From Mycolicibacterium stellerae (GTDB lineage: Bacteria > Actinomycetota > Actinomycetes > Mycobacteriales > Mycobacteriaceae), in assembly GCF_003719305.1 (NCBI RefSeq), contig NZ_RARC01000012.1, positions 1 to 64,000 on the forward strand: 64,000 nucleotides of DNA. Direction: 5' to 3'. Position numbers and translations under genes: made by a program. Positions 32,650 through 40,659 of the stretch are shown one piece after another; the first letter of the stretch is position 1; each line of letters opens with the position of its first letter. Below the pieces are notes generated by a model. That model searched no databases. It was not told the origin of the DNA and worked only from the letters and a program-made list of their open reading frames with translations.

Positions 32650-33216
32650 GTGCCCCGCCCCGATCGAAGCCGTACCGCGCTGATGGACACCGCGGCCCTG
32701 CTGTTCCGCAGGCAGGGCTACGCGGCCACCGGTGTGAGCCAGATCCTGGAGGCGGCGGACGTCAAGGCCGGCTCGCTCTACCACCACTTTCCGAACGGAA
32801 AGCAGGAGCTGGCGGCCGCCGTCGTCGAGTCAGCGGGCGGCGAGATCGAACGGCTGCTGCGGCGCTTCCTCGACGGCGACTCGGCGGTGGCCGACATCGT
32901 TGCCGGCTGGATCGACCTGTTGATCGCCCAACTGGCGTCCGACCAGCGCGACGGATGCCCGATCGAACCGATTGCCACCGAGTCGGTCAACGCCAGCCCT
33001 GCGGTGCGCGACGCATCCGCCAGGGCCTTCGCCGGTTGGAGTGCCGCAGTCGCCGAGCGTCTTCGCGGCGACGGCTGGCCGGATCCCGAAGCCGGGCAGA
33101 CCGCGCTCGCGGTCATCGCCCTGATCGAAGGTGCGCTCATCCTGTCCCGCATCGCAGGCGACGACACCGCATTGAATGCCGCGCAGGCGGCGGCCAGGAC
33201 ACTACTGGCGCGCTAA
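32650..33216 (+). CDS. TetR-family regulator, LmrA/YxaF type
   Basis: 188 residues. The helix-turn-helix is typical of the group: RTALMDTAALLFRRQGYAAT, GVSQILEAADVKAGSLYHHF, PNGKQELAAAVV. The C-terminal half carries the RDGCPIEPIATES stretch that this subfamily shares (GCP). The GTG start is leaderless by geometry: TATTGT at 32638-32643, 6 bp, then GTG. It probably represses both itself and the divergent alcohol dehydrogenase. The stop overlaps the convergent nadC by 4 bp. Confidence 0.87.
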   Translation: MPRPDRSRTALMDTAALLFRRQGYAATGVSQILEAADVKAGSLYHHFPNGKQELAAAVVESAGGEIERLLRRFLDGDSAVADIVAGWIDLLIAQLASDQRDGCPIEPIATESVNASPAVRDASARAFAGWSAAVAERLRGDGWPDPEAGQTALAVIALIEGALILSRIAGDDTALNAAQAAARTLLAR

Positions 33217-34070
33217 AGATCCAGACCGATGTCCAGCACCCGCACCGAGTGGGTAAGGGCGCCGACGGCCAGGTAATCGACGCCCGTACCGGCGTATTCG
33301 GCCGCGGTGTCCAGCGACAGCCCGCCCGACGACTCAAGCTTTGTCTGTGGGGCGCGGGCATCGCGGCGTTGCGCCGCGATCTGCGTCTGCCAGACCGGAA
33401 AGTTGTCCAACAGAACGAGTTCCACGTTCTCGGCCAGCACATCGTCGAGCTGTTCGAGCGAGTCGACCTCGACCTCGCAGGGCAGAACAGGCGCTACCTC
33501 GCGGACGGCATGCAACGCCGCCACCACCGAACCTGCCGCAGCGACATGGTTGTCCTTGATCAGCGCGGCGTCGCCCAGTCCCATCCGGTGGTTGACGCCT
33601 CCGCCAACCCGCACCGCATACTTCTGCAGCGCACGCAGGCCCGGCAACGTCTTACGGGTATCGCGGATCTTTGCGTTCGTGCCCTCGACCGCCTCGACCC
33701 ATGCCGCGGTGGTGGTCGCGATGCCCGACAGATGGCAGACCAGATTGAGCATCGTCCGCTCGGCGGTCAGCAGGCCCCGCGTCGGTGCCTCGACGACGAG
33801 GACCACCCCGCGCGCGTCCAGCCGAGCACCGTCGTCGACGCGCTCCTTCAACCCGTAGTTGTGCGCGCCGAGCACCTCATCGAGGACCAGCAGCGCTACG
33901 TCGACCCCGGCGATGACGCCCGGCTCACGGGTCACCAACGCGGCCGTCGTTCTCGCCTCGGCCGGCACGGTCGCCAGCGTGGTCACATCGGGGCCGTAGC
34001 GCAGGTCTTCCTCCAGCGCACGTGCGATCACCCCGCGAGCCTCCGTCAGCTCGTCTGCGCTGAGTTCCAT
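33213..34070 (-). CDS. nadC: Nicotinate-nucleotide pyrophosphorylase (carboxylating)
   Basis: 285 residues. It converts quinolinate and PRPP to nicotinate mononucleotide and CO2. Motifs seen: EEDLRYGPDVTT at the N-terminus, RTMLNLVCHLSGIATTTA, KIRDTRKTLPGLRALQKYAV, GGGVNHRMGL, LIKDNHV, and SSGGLS near the C-terminus. The ATG overlaps the last base of the nadB stop, so it is the third gene of nadA-B-C. It corresponds to Rv1596. Confidence 0.95.
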   Translation of the reverse strand: MELSADELTEARGVIARALEEDLRYGPDVTTLATVPAEARTTAALVTREPGVIAGVDVALLVLDEVLGAHNYGLKERVDDGARLDARGVVLVVEAPTRGLLTAERTMLNLVCHLSGIATTTAAWVEAVEGTNAKIRDTRKTLPGLRALQKYAVRVGGGVNHRMGLGDAALIKDNHVAAAGSVVAALHAVREVAPVLPCEVEVDSLEQLDDVLAENVELVLLDNFPVWQTQIAAQRRDARAPQTKLESSGGLSLDTAAEYAGTGVDYLAVGALTHSVRVLDIGLDL

Positions 34071-35584
34071 CAGCAGCAGGCCGCCGCGAACACCTGGCTG
34101 TGCGCCAAGGCGGGGTCGGTGTCGGGGAAGTCGGATCGGTGATGGCAGCCGCGCGACTCGTTTCTGGCCAACGCCGCGGCGGTCACCGCGCAGGCGGTGG
34201 TGGTGAGCGCGACATCCTCGAAACTGGCCCGGCCGTCGAGGTCGCGCGGGTCGGCAGCCTCGAGTTCACGGGCGAGCTGCTGCAGGCCATCGGCGTCCCT
34301 GACAACCGAGGCGTACGTGGACATCGCCCGCTGTAACTTATTGCGCGGAAGGGCAACCCGCGTCTCGACATCACCGAGCTCGGCATGTGCCGGTGCCGCG
34401 TCGTTGGCGTGCTGCGCCGCCGCCCGCCCGGCGCGACCGCCGACCACCAGTCCCTCCAACAGACTGTTGGAGGCCAACCTGTTCGCCCCGTGCATGCCCG
34501 TGCGGGCCACCTCGCCAGCGGCGAACAGGCCGGCGAGATCGGTGCGGCCGTACACGTCGGTAACCACACCGCCGCAGCTGTAGTGCGCGCCCGGCACCAC
34601 CGGAATCGGTTGGCTGGTCGGGTCGATGCCAGCCGCTCGGCACGCCGCCGTGACCGTCGGGAAACGGCGATCGAAGTCGGTGATGGCTCGCGCGTCGAGG
34701 TACGCGCAGGGATCGCCTGTTTCCCGCAAGCGGGCGTCGATCGCAGCCGCGACGACATCGCGCGGGGCCAGATCCCCCATCGGGTGAATGCCCCTGGTGA
34801 TCGAATTTCCCTGCCGGTCAAGCAGAATCCCACCCTCACCACGGACGGCCTCGGTGATCAACGGACGGCGTCCGCTGGCGTGGCCGTCGAACAGCATGGT
34901 CGGGTGGAACTGGATGAACTCGACATCACTGATCGGCACACCCGCCCATAGCGCCAGCGCGATGCCGTCACCGGTCGAACCCTCGGGATTCGTGGTGGCC
35001 GAATACAGATGGCCAAGACCGCCCGTCGCGAGCACCACCGACGGCGCGTGCACGATGCCGGGCCCGTCCTCATTGAGCACCTGCACGCCGGTCACCGCGC
35101 CGCCGCTCTGCAGAATCTGCAGCGCGACGTGGTTGCGGCGGATGTCCAGTGTCGCGCCGGCGTGGTCAAGCGCGCGCTGCACCTCGGCTCCGGTGGCGTC
35201 ACCGCCCGAATGGATGATGCGGCGCCGCGAATGACCGCCCTCACGCGTCAGCGACCACCGACCGGGCTCGGCTTCGTCGAAACGCGCTCCGTCGTCGACG
35301 AGTTCGCGCACGGCGCGATAGCCGTCGGCCACGATCGACCGCACGGCATCGGCGTCGCACAGTCCCGCACCGGCGGCAATCGTGTCGGCCACGTGGGCGT
35401 CGATGGAGTCGTCGGTGTCCGGCAGCACCACAGCGATGCCGCCTTGGGCATAGAACGTCGCGGTGTCGGCGGCCTTGCTCAGAACGACGACCTTACGGCC
35501 GCGACGGTGTGCAGCCAACGCTGCGACGAGGCCGGCCACTCCGGTTCCGACGACGACCACGTCGGCTCGCTGATGCCACATCAT
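34070..35584 (-). CDS. nadB: L-aspartate oxidase
   Basis: 504 residues. A flavoprotein that oxidises L-aspartate to iminoaspartate for NadA. The FAD motif VVVVGTGVAGLVAA is at the N-terminus, FYAQGGIAVV contains the substrate loop, and SLTREGGHSRRRIIHSGGDATG and the C-terminal GANRLASNSLLEGLVVGGRAG are family signatures. The tail after residue 420 is the helical domain, somewhat variable. The start overlaps the nadA stop by ATGA. The 3' end shares a base with nadC. Confidence 0.95.
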   Translation of the reverse strand: MMWHQRADVVVVGTGVAGLVAALAAHRRGRKVVVLSKAADTATFYAQGGIAVVLPDTDDSIDAHVADTIAAGAGLCDADAVRSIVADGYRAVRELVDDGARFDEAEPGRWSLTREGGHSRRRIIHSGGDATGAEVQRALDHAGATLDIRRNHVALQILQSGGAVTGVQVLNEDGPGIVHAPSVVLATGGLGHLYSATTNPEGSTGDGIALALWAGVPISDVEFIQFHPTMLFDGHASGRRPLITEAVRGEGGILLDRQGNSITRGIHPMGDLAPRDVVAAAIDARLRETGDPCAYLDARAITDFDRRFPTVTAACRAAGIDPTSQPIPVVPGAHYSCGGVVTDVYGRTDLAGLFAAGEVARTGMHGANRLASNSLLEGLVVGGRAGRAAAQHANDAAPAHAELGDVETRVALPRNKLQRAMSTYASVVRDADGLQQLARELEAADPRDLDGRASFEDVALTTTACAVTAAALARNESRGCHHRSDFPDTDPALAHSQVFAAACC

Positions 35585-36600
35585 TCACCGCCGCCGGGCG
35601 TGCCGATCTCGATCATCTTCTGAACGCTGGCACGAGCACGCGCGGCAGTGTCGGGATCGACGTCGACCTCGTCGGCACCCTCGATCAGGCAGCGCAGCAG
35701 TGCGGCGGGCGTGATCATCTTCATGTACTTGCACGATGCGCGGTCGTTGACGGCGCGGAAGTCGACTTCGGGTGCGGCCCGCCGCAATTGGTGCAACATG
35801 CCGACCTCGGTGGCGACCAGCACCTGACGGGCGCGGGTCTCACGGGCGGCGTCGAGCATGCCGCCGGTTGAGAGAATCTTCACCCGATCCTCGGGAAATG
35901 CGCCTTCACCCGCGAGGTACAAAGCTGAAGTCGCACAACCACATTCGGGATGCACATACAGCTCGGCATCGGGATGCGCGAGAGCCTTGTCGGCAAGCTC
36001 GTCGCCGTTGATGCCTGCGTGCACGTGGCATTCACCCGCCCAGATATGAAGGTTCTTGCGGCCGGTGATCCGCCGCACGTGCGCGCCAAGGAACTGATCC
36101 GGGCAGAACAACACGTCACGATCCTCGGGAATGGAGGCCACCACTTCGACTGCGTTCGATGACGTGCAGCAGATGTCGGTCTCCGCCTTTACCGCGGCGG
36201 TGGTGTTCACGTAGGACACCACGACCGCGCCGGGATATTCGGCCTTCCAGGCCCTCAGGTCGTCGGCCGTGATCGAGTCGGCCAGCGAGCAGCCTGCGCG
36301 CTGGTCGGGAATCAGCACCGTCTTCTCCGGAGACAGGATCTTGGCCGTCTCCGCCATGAAGTGAACACCGCAGAAGACGATCGTGTCCTCGGGAGCCGCC
36401 GCGGCGATCCGGGAAAGCGCCAACGAGTCGCCGACGTGGTCGGCAACGTCCTGAATGGCAGGCAGCTGATAGTTGTGGGCCAGCAGCGTCGCGCCGCGCA
36501 GGTCGGCGAGGCGCCGCACCTCGGCGGCCCATTCCTCGTCGCCGTCGACGCCCGAATAGCCGCTTGGACCGTTGACGATCCGATCGTCCAACACAGTCAT
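35581..36600 (-). CDS. nadA: Quinolinate synthase A
   Basis: 339 residues. A [4Fe-4S] enzyme that condenses iminoaspartate and dihydroxyacetone phosphate to quinolinate. Cysteines near the cluster are in VFCGVHFMAE (Cys77), CCTSSNA, and HPECGCATSAL. HNYQLPAIQDVADHVGDSL is the N-terminal signature. ATG 36600 follows GAGGAGGCGGCC, an excellent ribosome site; in-frame ATGs further upstream are not needed. It heads nadABC. The gap to nrtR (46 bp) carries an NrtR-type operator. Confidence 0.95.
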   Translation of the reverse strand: MTVLDDRIVNGPSGYSGVDGDEEWAAEVRRLADLRGATLLAHNYQLPAIQDVADHVGDSLALSRIAAAAPEDTIVFCGVHFMAETAKILSPEKTVLIPDQRAGCSLADSITADDLRAWKAEYPGAVVVSYVNTTAAVKAETDICCTSSNAVEVVASIPEDRDVLFCPDQFLGAHVRRITGRKNLHIWAGECHVHAGINGDELADKALAHPDAELYVHPECGCATSALYLAGEGAFPEDRVKILSTGGMLDAARETRARQVLVATEVGMLHQLRRAAPEVDFRAVNDRASCKYMKMITPAALLRCLIEGADEVDVDPDTAARARASVQKMIEIGTPGGGE

Positions 36601-36623
36601 GGCCGCCTCCTCGCGATCCATAG

Positions 36624-36646
36624 GTTTTCGACTTACAATCGAAAAC
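36624..36646. promoter_or_regulatory. NrtR-type operator overlapping nrtR promoter
   Basis: GTTTTCGA (36624-36631) and TCGAAAAC (36639-36646) form a perfect 8-bp inverted repeat around a 7-bp centre. The centre and right arm contain TACAAT (36634-36639), a -10 for nrtR whose start point would fall on the nrtR ATG at 36647. Binding here would block nrtR directly and lies upstream of nadA, so one site can control NAD synthesis and its repressor. Confidence 0.75.
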
Positions 36647-37339
36647 ATGGCCAATGGTAGCACTGCACACGAGGTGCTCGCCGTCGTCTTTCAAGTTCGG
36701 CAGCTGAGCACCAGAGAACCGCAGCTCAGCGTCCTGCTGTGGCAACGCGCGAAGGAACCTCAGCGTGGTGCGTGGTCGCTGCCCGGCGGCACTCTGCGTC
36801 ACGACGAGGACATGATCAGTTCAGTTCGGCGACAACTCGCCGAAAAGGTCGATCTGCGTGAATTGGCTCACCTCGAGCAACTGGCCGTGTTCTCGGACCC
36901 GCGCCGGGTTCCCGGAGCGCGCACCATCGCGTCAACGTTTCTTGGCCTTGTGCCCTCCCCCGCTACCCCGGAGCTGCCGCCGGACACTCGCTGGCATCCG
37001 GTGAACGCGCTGCCGCCGATGGCCTTCGACCACGGGACCATGGTCGAGCACGCACGCACCCGCCTCGTCGCGAAGATGTCGTACACCAATATCGGATTTG
37101 CCTTGGCACCAAGAGAATTCGCCCTGTCTACCTTGCGTGACATCTACGGCGCCGCGCTCGGTTATCAAGTGGACGCAACGAATCTGCAGCGGGTACTCGG
37201 ACGTCGCGGCGTCATCACGCCGACCGGCACGACCGCGCGCTCAGGCCGAAGCGGCGGCCGGCCTGCGGCCCTTTACCGCTTCACCGAGTCGGCTTACCGA
37301 GTCACCGACGAGTTTGCCGCACTGCGACCGCCTGGGTGA
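36647..37339 (+). CDS. nrtR: Nudix-related repressor of NAD biosynthesis
   Basis: 230 residues. The N-terminal Nudix domain (residues 8-140) senses an NAD-pathway metabolite such as ADP-ribose in this family. Its Nudix box is degenerate (PGGTLRHDEDMISSVRRQLA lacks the paired catalytic Glu), as expected for a sensor without hydrolase activity. The C-terminal winged helix (from about 155) has TLRDIYGAALGYQVDATNLQ and RRGVITPTG. ATG 36647 touches the operator and follows TACAAT by 7 bp, so the mRNA is likely leaderless. It corresponds to Rv1593c. Confidence 0.88.
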   Translation: MANGSTAHEVLAVVFQVRQLSTREPQLSVLLWQRAKEPQRGAWSLPGGTLRHDEDMISSVRRQLAEKVDLRELAHLEQLAVFSDPRRVPGARTIASTFLGLVPSPATPELPPDTRWHPVNALPPMAFDHGTMVEHARTRLVAKMSYTNIGFALAPREFALSTLRDIYGAALGYQVDATNLQRVLGRRGVITPTGTTARSGRSGGRPAALYRFTESAYRVTDEFAALRPPG

Positions 37340-37405
37340 CGCGCGGCGAGGCGGTTGTTTTTTGCTCCTCGCGTCCGCAATTGGCTTCTTAAAGCTTTCT
37401 TAAGC

Positions 37406-37411
37406 GATACT
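37406..37411 (+). promoter_or_regulatory. Lipase promoter -10 (GATACT) with upstream direct repeats
   Basis: GATACT is followed by 6 bp and the lipase ATG, so the transcript would start on the start codon. Just upstream, TTCTTAA occurs at 37386-37392 and 37397-37403, an 11-bp step (one helical turn), forming an AT-rich patch at the -35 region that could bind a regulator. Confidence 0.45.
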
Positions 37412-37417
37412 GGCCGG

Positions 37418-38755
37418 ATGGACCTGGGCAACGTCGCACCCATCGCCGGTGCCGAGTGGATCGGTTCGGTGCCGCATGAGGCGATCAAGCGCGGCGTCCG
37501 GCCACGGCTGCCCGGCGATGACCCGTTCTACGACCCGCCACAGGGCTTTCAGCACGCCGCACCCGGCACCGTGCTGCGCAGCCGCGAGGTCGAGGTCGCG
37601 TTCCTCGGGCTGATCCCGCAGAAGTTCACCGCCACCCAGCTGCTGTACCGGACGACTGACATGAACGGCTCGCCAGAGGCGACCGTGACCACGGTGATCG
37701 CCCCCGCCGAACGCGCGCCCGGCCAGGTCTGCCCCGTGCTGTCGTACCAGTGCGCGATCGACGCCGTCACGGCGCGCTGCTTTCCCTCGTACGCGCTGCG
37801 CCGACGTGCGGTGGCACCCGGAGCGCTCGCGCAGTTCGAGTTCCTTCTCATCGCCGCGGCACTCGCCGAGGGCTGGGCGGTGTCGGTACCCGACCATGAG
37901 GGCCCCAAAGGGGCATGGGGAACACCGTATGAGCCCGGCTACCGCATCCTCGACGGTTTACGCGCCGCGCTGAGTATGGCGAAACTCGGGCTGTCGCCGA
38001 CCGCCCCGATCGGCTTGTGGGGCTACTCCGGCGGCGGCCTTGCGACCGCCTGGAGTGCCGAGATGGCCGGCTCGTACGCACCAGAGTTGAACATCGTCGG
38101 AGCGGTGCTCGGCTCCCCGGTAGCAGACCTGGGTCACGCCTTCCGCCGTCTCAACGGCAGCTTCTACTCCGGGCTGCCTGCCATGGTGGTGGCCGCGCTG
38201 TCGCACGCCTATCCCGACCTCGACCGGGTCATCAAGGAGCACGCCACCGACACCGGCAAAGCAATGCTGCTGCGCGCCGAGCAGATGACCACCGCACACG
38301 CGGTGCTCCGGCTGATCGGCATGGACATGGGCAAGCTCGTCGACCGGCCGCTCGATGAGATCCTCGACATGCCCGAGGTGCAGGAGGTATTCGACAGCAT
38401 CAAGCTCGGCACCGCGGTGCCGACGCCGCCGGTGCTGCTCGTGCAGGCTGTACACGACCGGATCGTCGCCGTCGACGACATCGACAGGTTGGCCGACAGC
38501 TACCAGTCGGGCGGCGCAGCGGTCACCTACCACCGCGACATGTTCAGCGAGCACATGCTGCTCCACCCGATGTCTGCACCGATGGCGTTGCGCTGGCTGA
38601 TCGACCGATTCGCCGAAAAGCCGTTGAGCGAAAACATCATCCGGACCAAGTGGCCGACCCTGCTCAATCCGATGACCTACGTGGGCATGGCCAGGCTTGT
38701 GCGAATCGCGGCGAAAGTCGCTACGGGACGGACGGTAGAGCGCCGTCCACTGTGA
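37418..38755 (+). CDS. Secretory-lipase-family alpha/beta hydrolase, Rv1592c-type
   Basis: 445 residues. The nucleophile elbow GYSGGG is near residue 203-208, and candidate Asp and His are in QAVHDRIVAVDDIDRLADSY and SEHMLLHP. The family (LIP, PF03583) splits acylglycerols or other esters. No clear signal peptide is present; the N-terminus MDLGNVAPIAGAEWIGSVPH is soluble-looking, so it may be cytosolic or leave by another route. ATG 37418 was chosen on the -10 spacing; the frame is open to 37355. The 3' end overlaps the convergent DUF2567 gene by 35 bp. Confidence 0.85.
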   Translation: MDLGNVAPIAGAEWIGSVPHEAIKRGVRPRLPGDDPFYDPPQGFQHAAPGTVLRSREVEVAFLGLIPQKFTATQLLYRTTDMNGSPEATVTTVIAPAERAPGQVCPVLSYQCAIDAVTARCFPSYALRRRAVAPGALAQFEFLLIAAALAEGWAVSVPDHEGPKGAWGTPYEPGYRILDGLRAALSMAKLGLSPTAPIGLWGYSGGGLATAWSAEMAGSYAPELNIVGAVLGSPVADLGHAFRRLNGSFYSGLPAMVVAALSHAYPDLDRVIKEHATDTGKAMLLRAEQMTTAHAVLRLIGMDMGKLVDRPLDEILDMPEVQEVFDSIKLGTAVPTPPVLLVQAVHDRIVAVDDIDRLADSYQSGGAAVTYHRDMFSEHMLLHPMSAPMALRWLIDRFAEKPLSENIIRTKWPTLLNPMTYVGMARLVRIAAKVATGRTVERRPL

Positions 38756-39353
38756 CCGGCGGCGGCCGCAGCACCGGTTCCTCCGGAGGCCAGCCGCCGA
38801 GATCGTCGCGTGACGTCGACACCGCGATGAGCGCATACACCAACGCCGCCAGCGCCACCGGGAACAACACCGATGTCGCGATCAACCACCCCGAGTGCGC
38901 GAAGAACACCGGCGGCGCCTCAGTCACGTAGACCACCCGGTGCTCCGGCGAGATCGGCGCACCGGCGATGTCGATGACGCCATAGCGCGACCGCACCATC
39001 AACGCACCCACGCCCGCTGCCGCGCCGAACGCAGCCGCCGACCCGATGGCCAACGCTGCGCACATCACCGGACCGCGGTGCGGCCGCCACTGCCACGTCC
39101 ATACGGCGGTCACCACCGCCAGCACCACGACCAGGCCCACCAGGAGAAAAGCTGCGATGAAGAAGTTGTCCGCTTCGTTGCCAAGTGCGGCGTGCACTCG
39201 ATCACCGCTCTTGGTCAGCGCGATGACTCCGTGGATCGGCGGCGCGATCCAGGCCCACAGCACACCGGTCAACGCGCCCGCGACAGCCAACCCGACGACC
39301 ACCGTCACGGCAGCGCGGCGACGTGAAATACGCGGTGGTGCAACATCGTTCAT
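38721..39353 (-). CDS. DUF2567 membrane protein, Rv1591-type
   Basis: 210 residues with four membrane helices (around 15-38, 62-86, 95-118 and 155-178) and a Pro-rich cytosolic end. The family is limited to mycobacteria and close relatives and has no known function. The ATG overlaps the bsaP stop by 4 bp, so it is the third gene of a bioB-bsaP transcript, the order seen as Rv1589-Rv1590-Rv1591. A role in biotin or precursor transport is conceivable from context only. Confidence 0.8.
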   Translation of the reverse strand: MNDVAPPRISRRRAAVTVVVGLAVAGALTGVLWAWIAPPIHGVIALTKSGDRVHAALGNEADNFFIAAFLLVGLVVVLAVVTAVWTWQWRPHRGPVMCAALAIGSAAAFGAAAGVGALMVRSRYGVIDIAGAPISPEHRVVYVTEAPPVFFAHSGWLIATSVLFPVALAALVYALIAVSTSRDDLGGWPPEEPVLRPPPVTVDGALPSVP

Positions 39354-39562
39354 CGCTTGTCAAGATCCTTTGAGTCCTGTGTGCCGTGCCGCGAGCACTT
39401 CGCCGACCAGCCATCCGGGCGCACCTGGACGACCATCCGCCTGCCGCACTCGGCGCAGAAGCGGGGCGGCTCCAGCCCGAGTTGGGCCGCAGCAGGCACT
39501 GCACCCCCTGCGGGCTCGCCAGTGTAGACGTTGAACTTGACGGTCCCCATCAGACAAACCAC
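39350..39562 (-). CDS. bsaP: Biotin synthase auxiliary protein, Rv1590-type
   Basis: 70 residues. It carries a zinc-ribbon-like set of cysteines: RFCAECGRRM and AKCSRHG. The small gene after bioB in mycobacteria (Rv1590) was reported recently as an auxiliary protein needed by this type of BioB, probably for Fe-S cluster repair or sulfur supply; the assignment here rests on position and cysteine pattern. The GTG at 39562 starts 2 bp after the bioB stop. An ATG four codons inside (39550) is equally possible, as neither has a good ribosome site. Confidence 0.75.
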   Translation of the reverse strand: MVCLMGTVKFNVYTGEPAGGAVPAAAQLGLEPPRFCAECGRRMVVQVRPDGWSAKCSRHGTQDSKDLDKR

Positions 39563-39564
39563 GG

Positions 39565-40560
39565 TTAGATCGTGGCGTTGAGCGCCTTGATCGGCATCGC
39601 AAGATCGTCGAGCAGTTCCAGGTCGGCCTCGGCCGGGCGGCCGAGCGTCGTCAGGTAGTTGCCGACGATCACGGCGTTGATGCCGCCGAGGATGCCCTGC
39701 TTGGCGCCGAGGTCGCCCAGCGTGATCTCGCGACCGCCCGCGAACCGCAGCATGGTGCGCGGCAACGCCAGCCGGAAGGCCGCGACGGCCTTCAGCGCCT
39801 CCGCCGCGGGCAGCACGTCCAAATCGCCGAACGGTGTGCCGGGGCGCGGGTTGAGGAAGTTCAGCGGAACCTCGTGCGGGTTGAGCTCGGCGAGGTTGGC
39901 CGCGAACTCGGCACGCTGTTCGAGCGACTCCCCCATGCCGAGGATGCCGCCGCAGCAGACCTCCATGCCGGCATCGCGGACCATCGACAGCGTGTCCCAG
40001 CGCTCATCCCAGGTGTGCGTGGTGACCACCTCAGGGAAGAACGACTTCGCCGTCTCCAGGTTGTGGTTGTAGCGGTGCACGCCCATCTCCGACAGCCGCT
40101 CGACCTGCTCCTGGGTCAGCATGCCCAACGAGCAGGCGATCTGGATGTCCACCTCGTTGCGGATCGCCTCGATGCCCGCGGCGACCTGGGCCAGCAGTCG
40201 CTCGTCGGGCCCGCGCACGGCCGCCACGATGCAGAACTCCGTCGCGCCGGACTTGGCGGTCTGCTTGGCGGCTTCAACGAGGCTCGGAATATCGAGCCAG
40301 GCGCTGCGCACCGGGGAGGCGAAAAGCCCTGACTGCGAACAGAAATGGCAGTCCTCGGGACAGCCTCCGGTCTTGAGGCTGATGATGCCCTCGACCTCGA
40401 CCTCCGGGCCACACCAGCGCATCCGCACGTCGTGAGCCAGTGCGAGCAGTTCGTCGAGGCGATCGTCGGGCAGTTGCAGCACGGCCAGCACCTGGTCCTG
40501 TGTCAGGCCCTCACCACGTTCGAGCACCTGCTCGCGGGCCTCGGTCAGGATGTCCGTCAA
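39565..40560 (-). CDS. bioB: Biotin synthase
   Basis: 331 residues. A radical-SAM enzyme that inserts sulfur into dethiobiotin. The SAM cluster cysteines are 67, 71 and 74 (GGCPEDCHFC). Further conserved are QIACSLGMLTQEQ, YNHNLETA, EVCCGGILGMGES and LRFAGGREITLGD, with residues for the second cluster. The start is a TTG, supported by GGGAG 8 bp upstream. The promoter region shared with bioQ holds a BioQ operator and two tandem hairpin units, which would lie in the 5' leader of this mRNA. Confidence 0.95.
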   Translation of the reverse strand: MTDILTEAREQVLERGEGLTQDQVLAVLQLPDDRLDELLALAHDVRMRWCGPEVEVEGIISLKTGGCPEDCHFCSQSGLFASPVRSAWLDIPSLVEAAKQTAKSGATEFCIVAAVRGPDERLLAQVAAGIEAIRNEVDIQIACSLGMLTQEQVERLSEMGVHRYNHNLETAKSFFPEVVTTHTWDERWDTLSMVRDAGMEVCCGGILGMGESLEQRAEFAANLAELNPHEVPLNFLNPRPGTPFGDLDVLPAAEALKAVAAFRLALPRTMLRFAGGREITLGDLGAKQGILGGINAVIVGNYLTTLGRPAEADLELLDDLAMPIKALNATI

Positions 40561-40587
40561 ACCACTGCTCCCATCTCAAAGCTTGCA

Positions 40588-40636
40588 CCTCGGCGGTGCC
40601 GAGAATTGAACGCCTCGGCGGTGCCGAGAATTGAAC
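40588..40636. repeat. Two tandem 25-bp hairpin units in the bioB leader
   Basis: A 24-bp sequence (40588-40611) is repeated exactly at 40613-40636, a 25-bp period. Each copy contains CTCGGCGGTGCCGAG, a 6-bp inverted repeat with a 3-bp loop, followed by AATTGAAC, whose TGAAC equals a half of the BioQ operator; the second copy runs into the complete operator. On the bioB mRNA the two would fold as adjacent short hairpins. Confidence 0.85.
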
Positions 40637-40644
40637 ACCGTTCA
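40632..40644. promoter_or_regulatory. BioQ operator (bioB/bioQ intergenic)
   Basis: TGAACACCGTTCA is a perfect palindrome of TGAAC around ACC, the site type I recall for mycobacterial BioQ. On the minus strand it follows TAACCT, a possible bioB -10. On the plus strand it lies just before the bioQ -10 TATGGT (40648-40653). One site can therefore repress both genes. The same 13 bp occurs upstream of bioF. Confidence 0.85.
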
Positions 40645-40647
40645 GGT

Positions 40648-40653
40648 TATGGT
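40648..40653 (+). promoter_or_regulatory. bioQ: bioQ promoter -10 (TATGGT), leaderless geometry
   Basis: TATGGT fits TANNNT and is followed by 6 bp before the bioQ GTG at 40660, so the transcript should begin on the start codon. The operator ends 3 bp upstream of it, in the spacer region. Confidence 0.55.
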
Positions 40654-40659
40654 AGCCGG

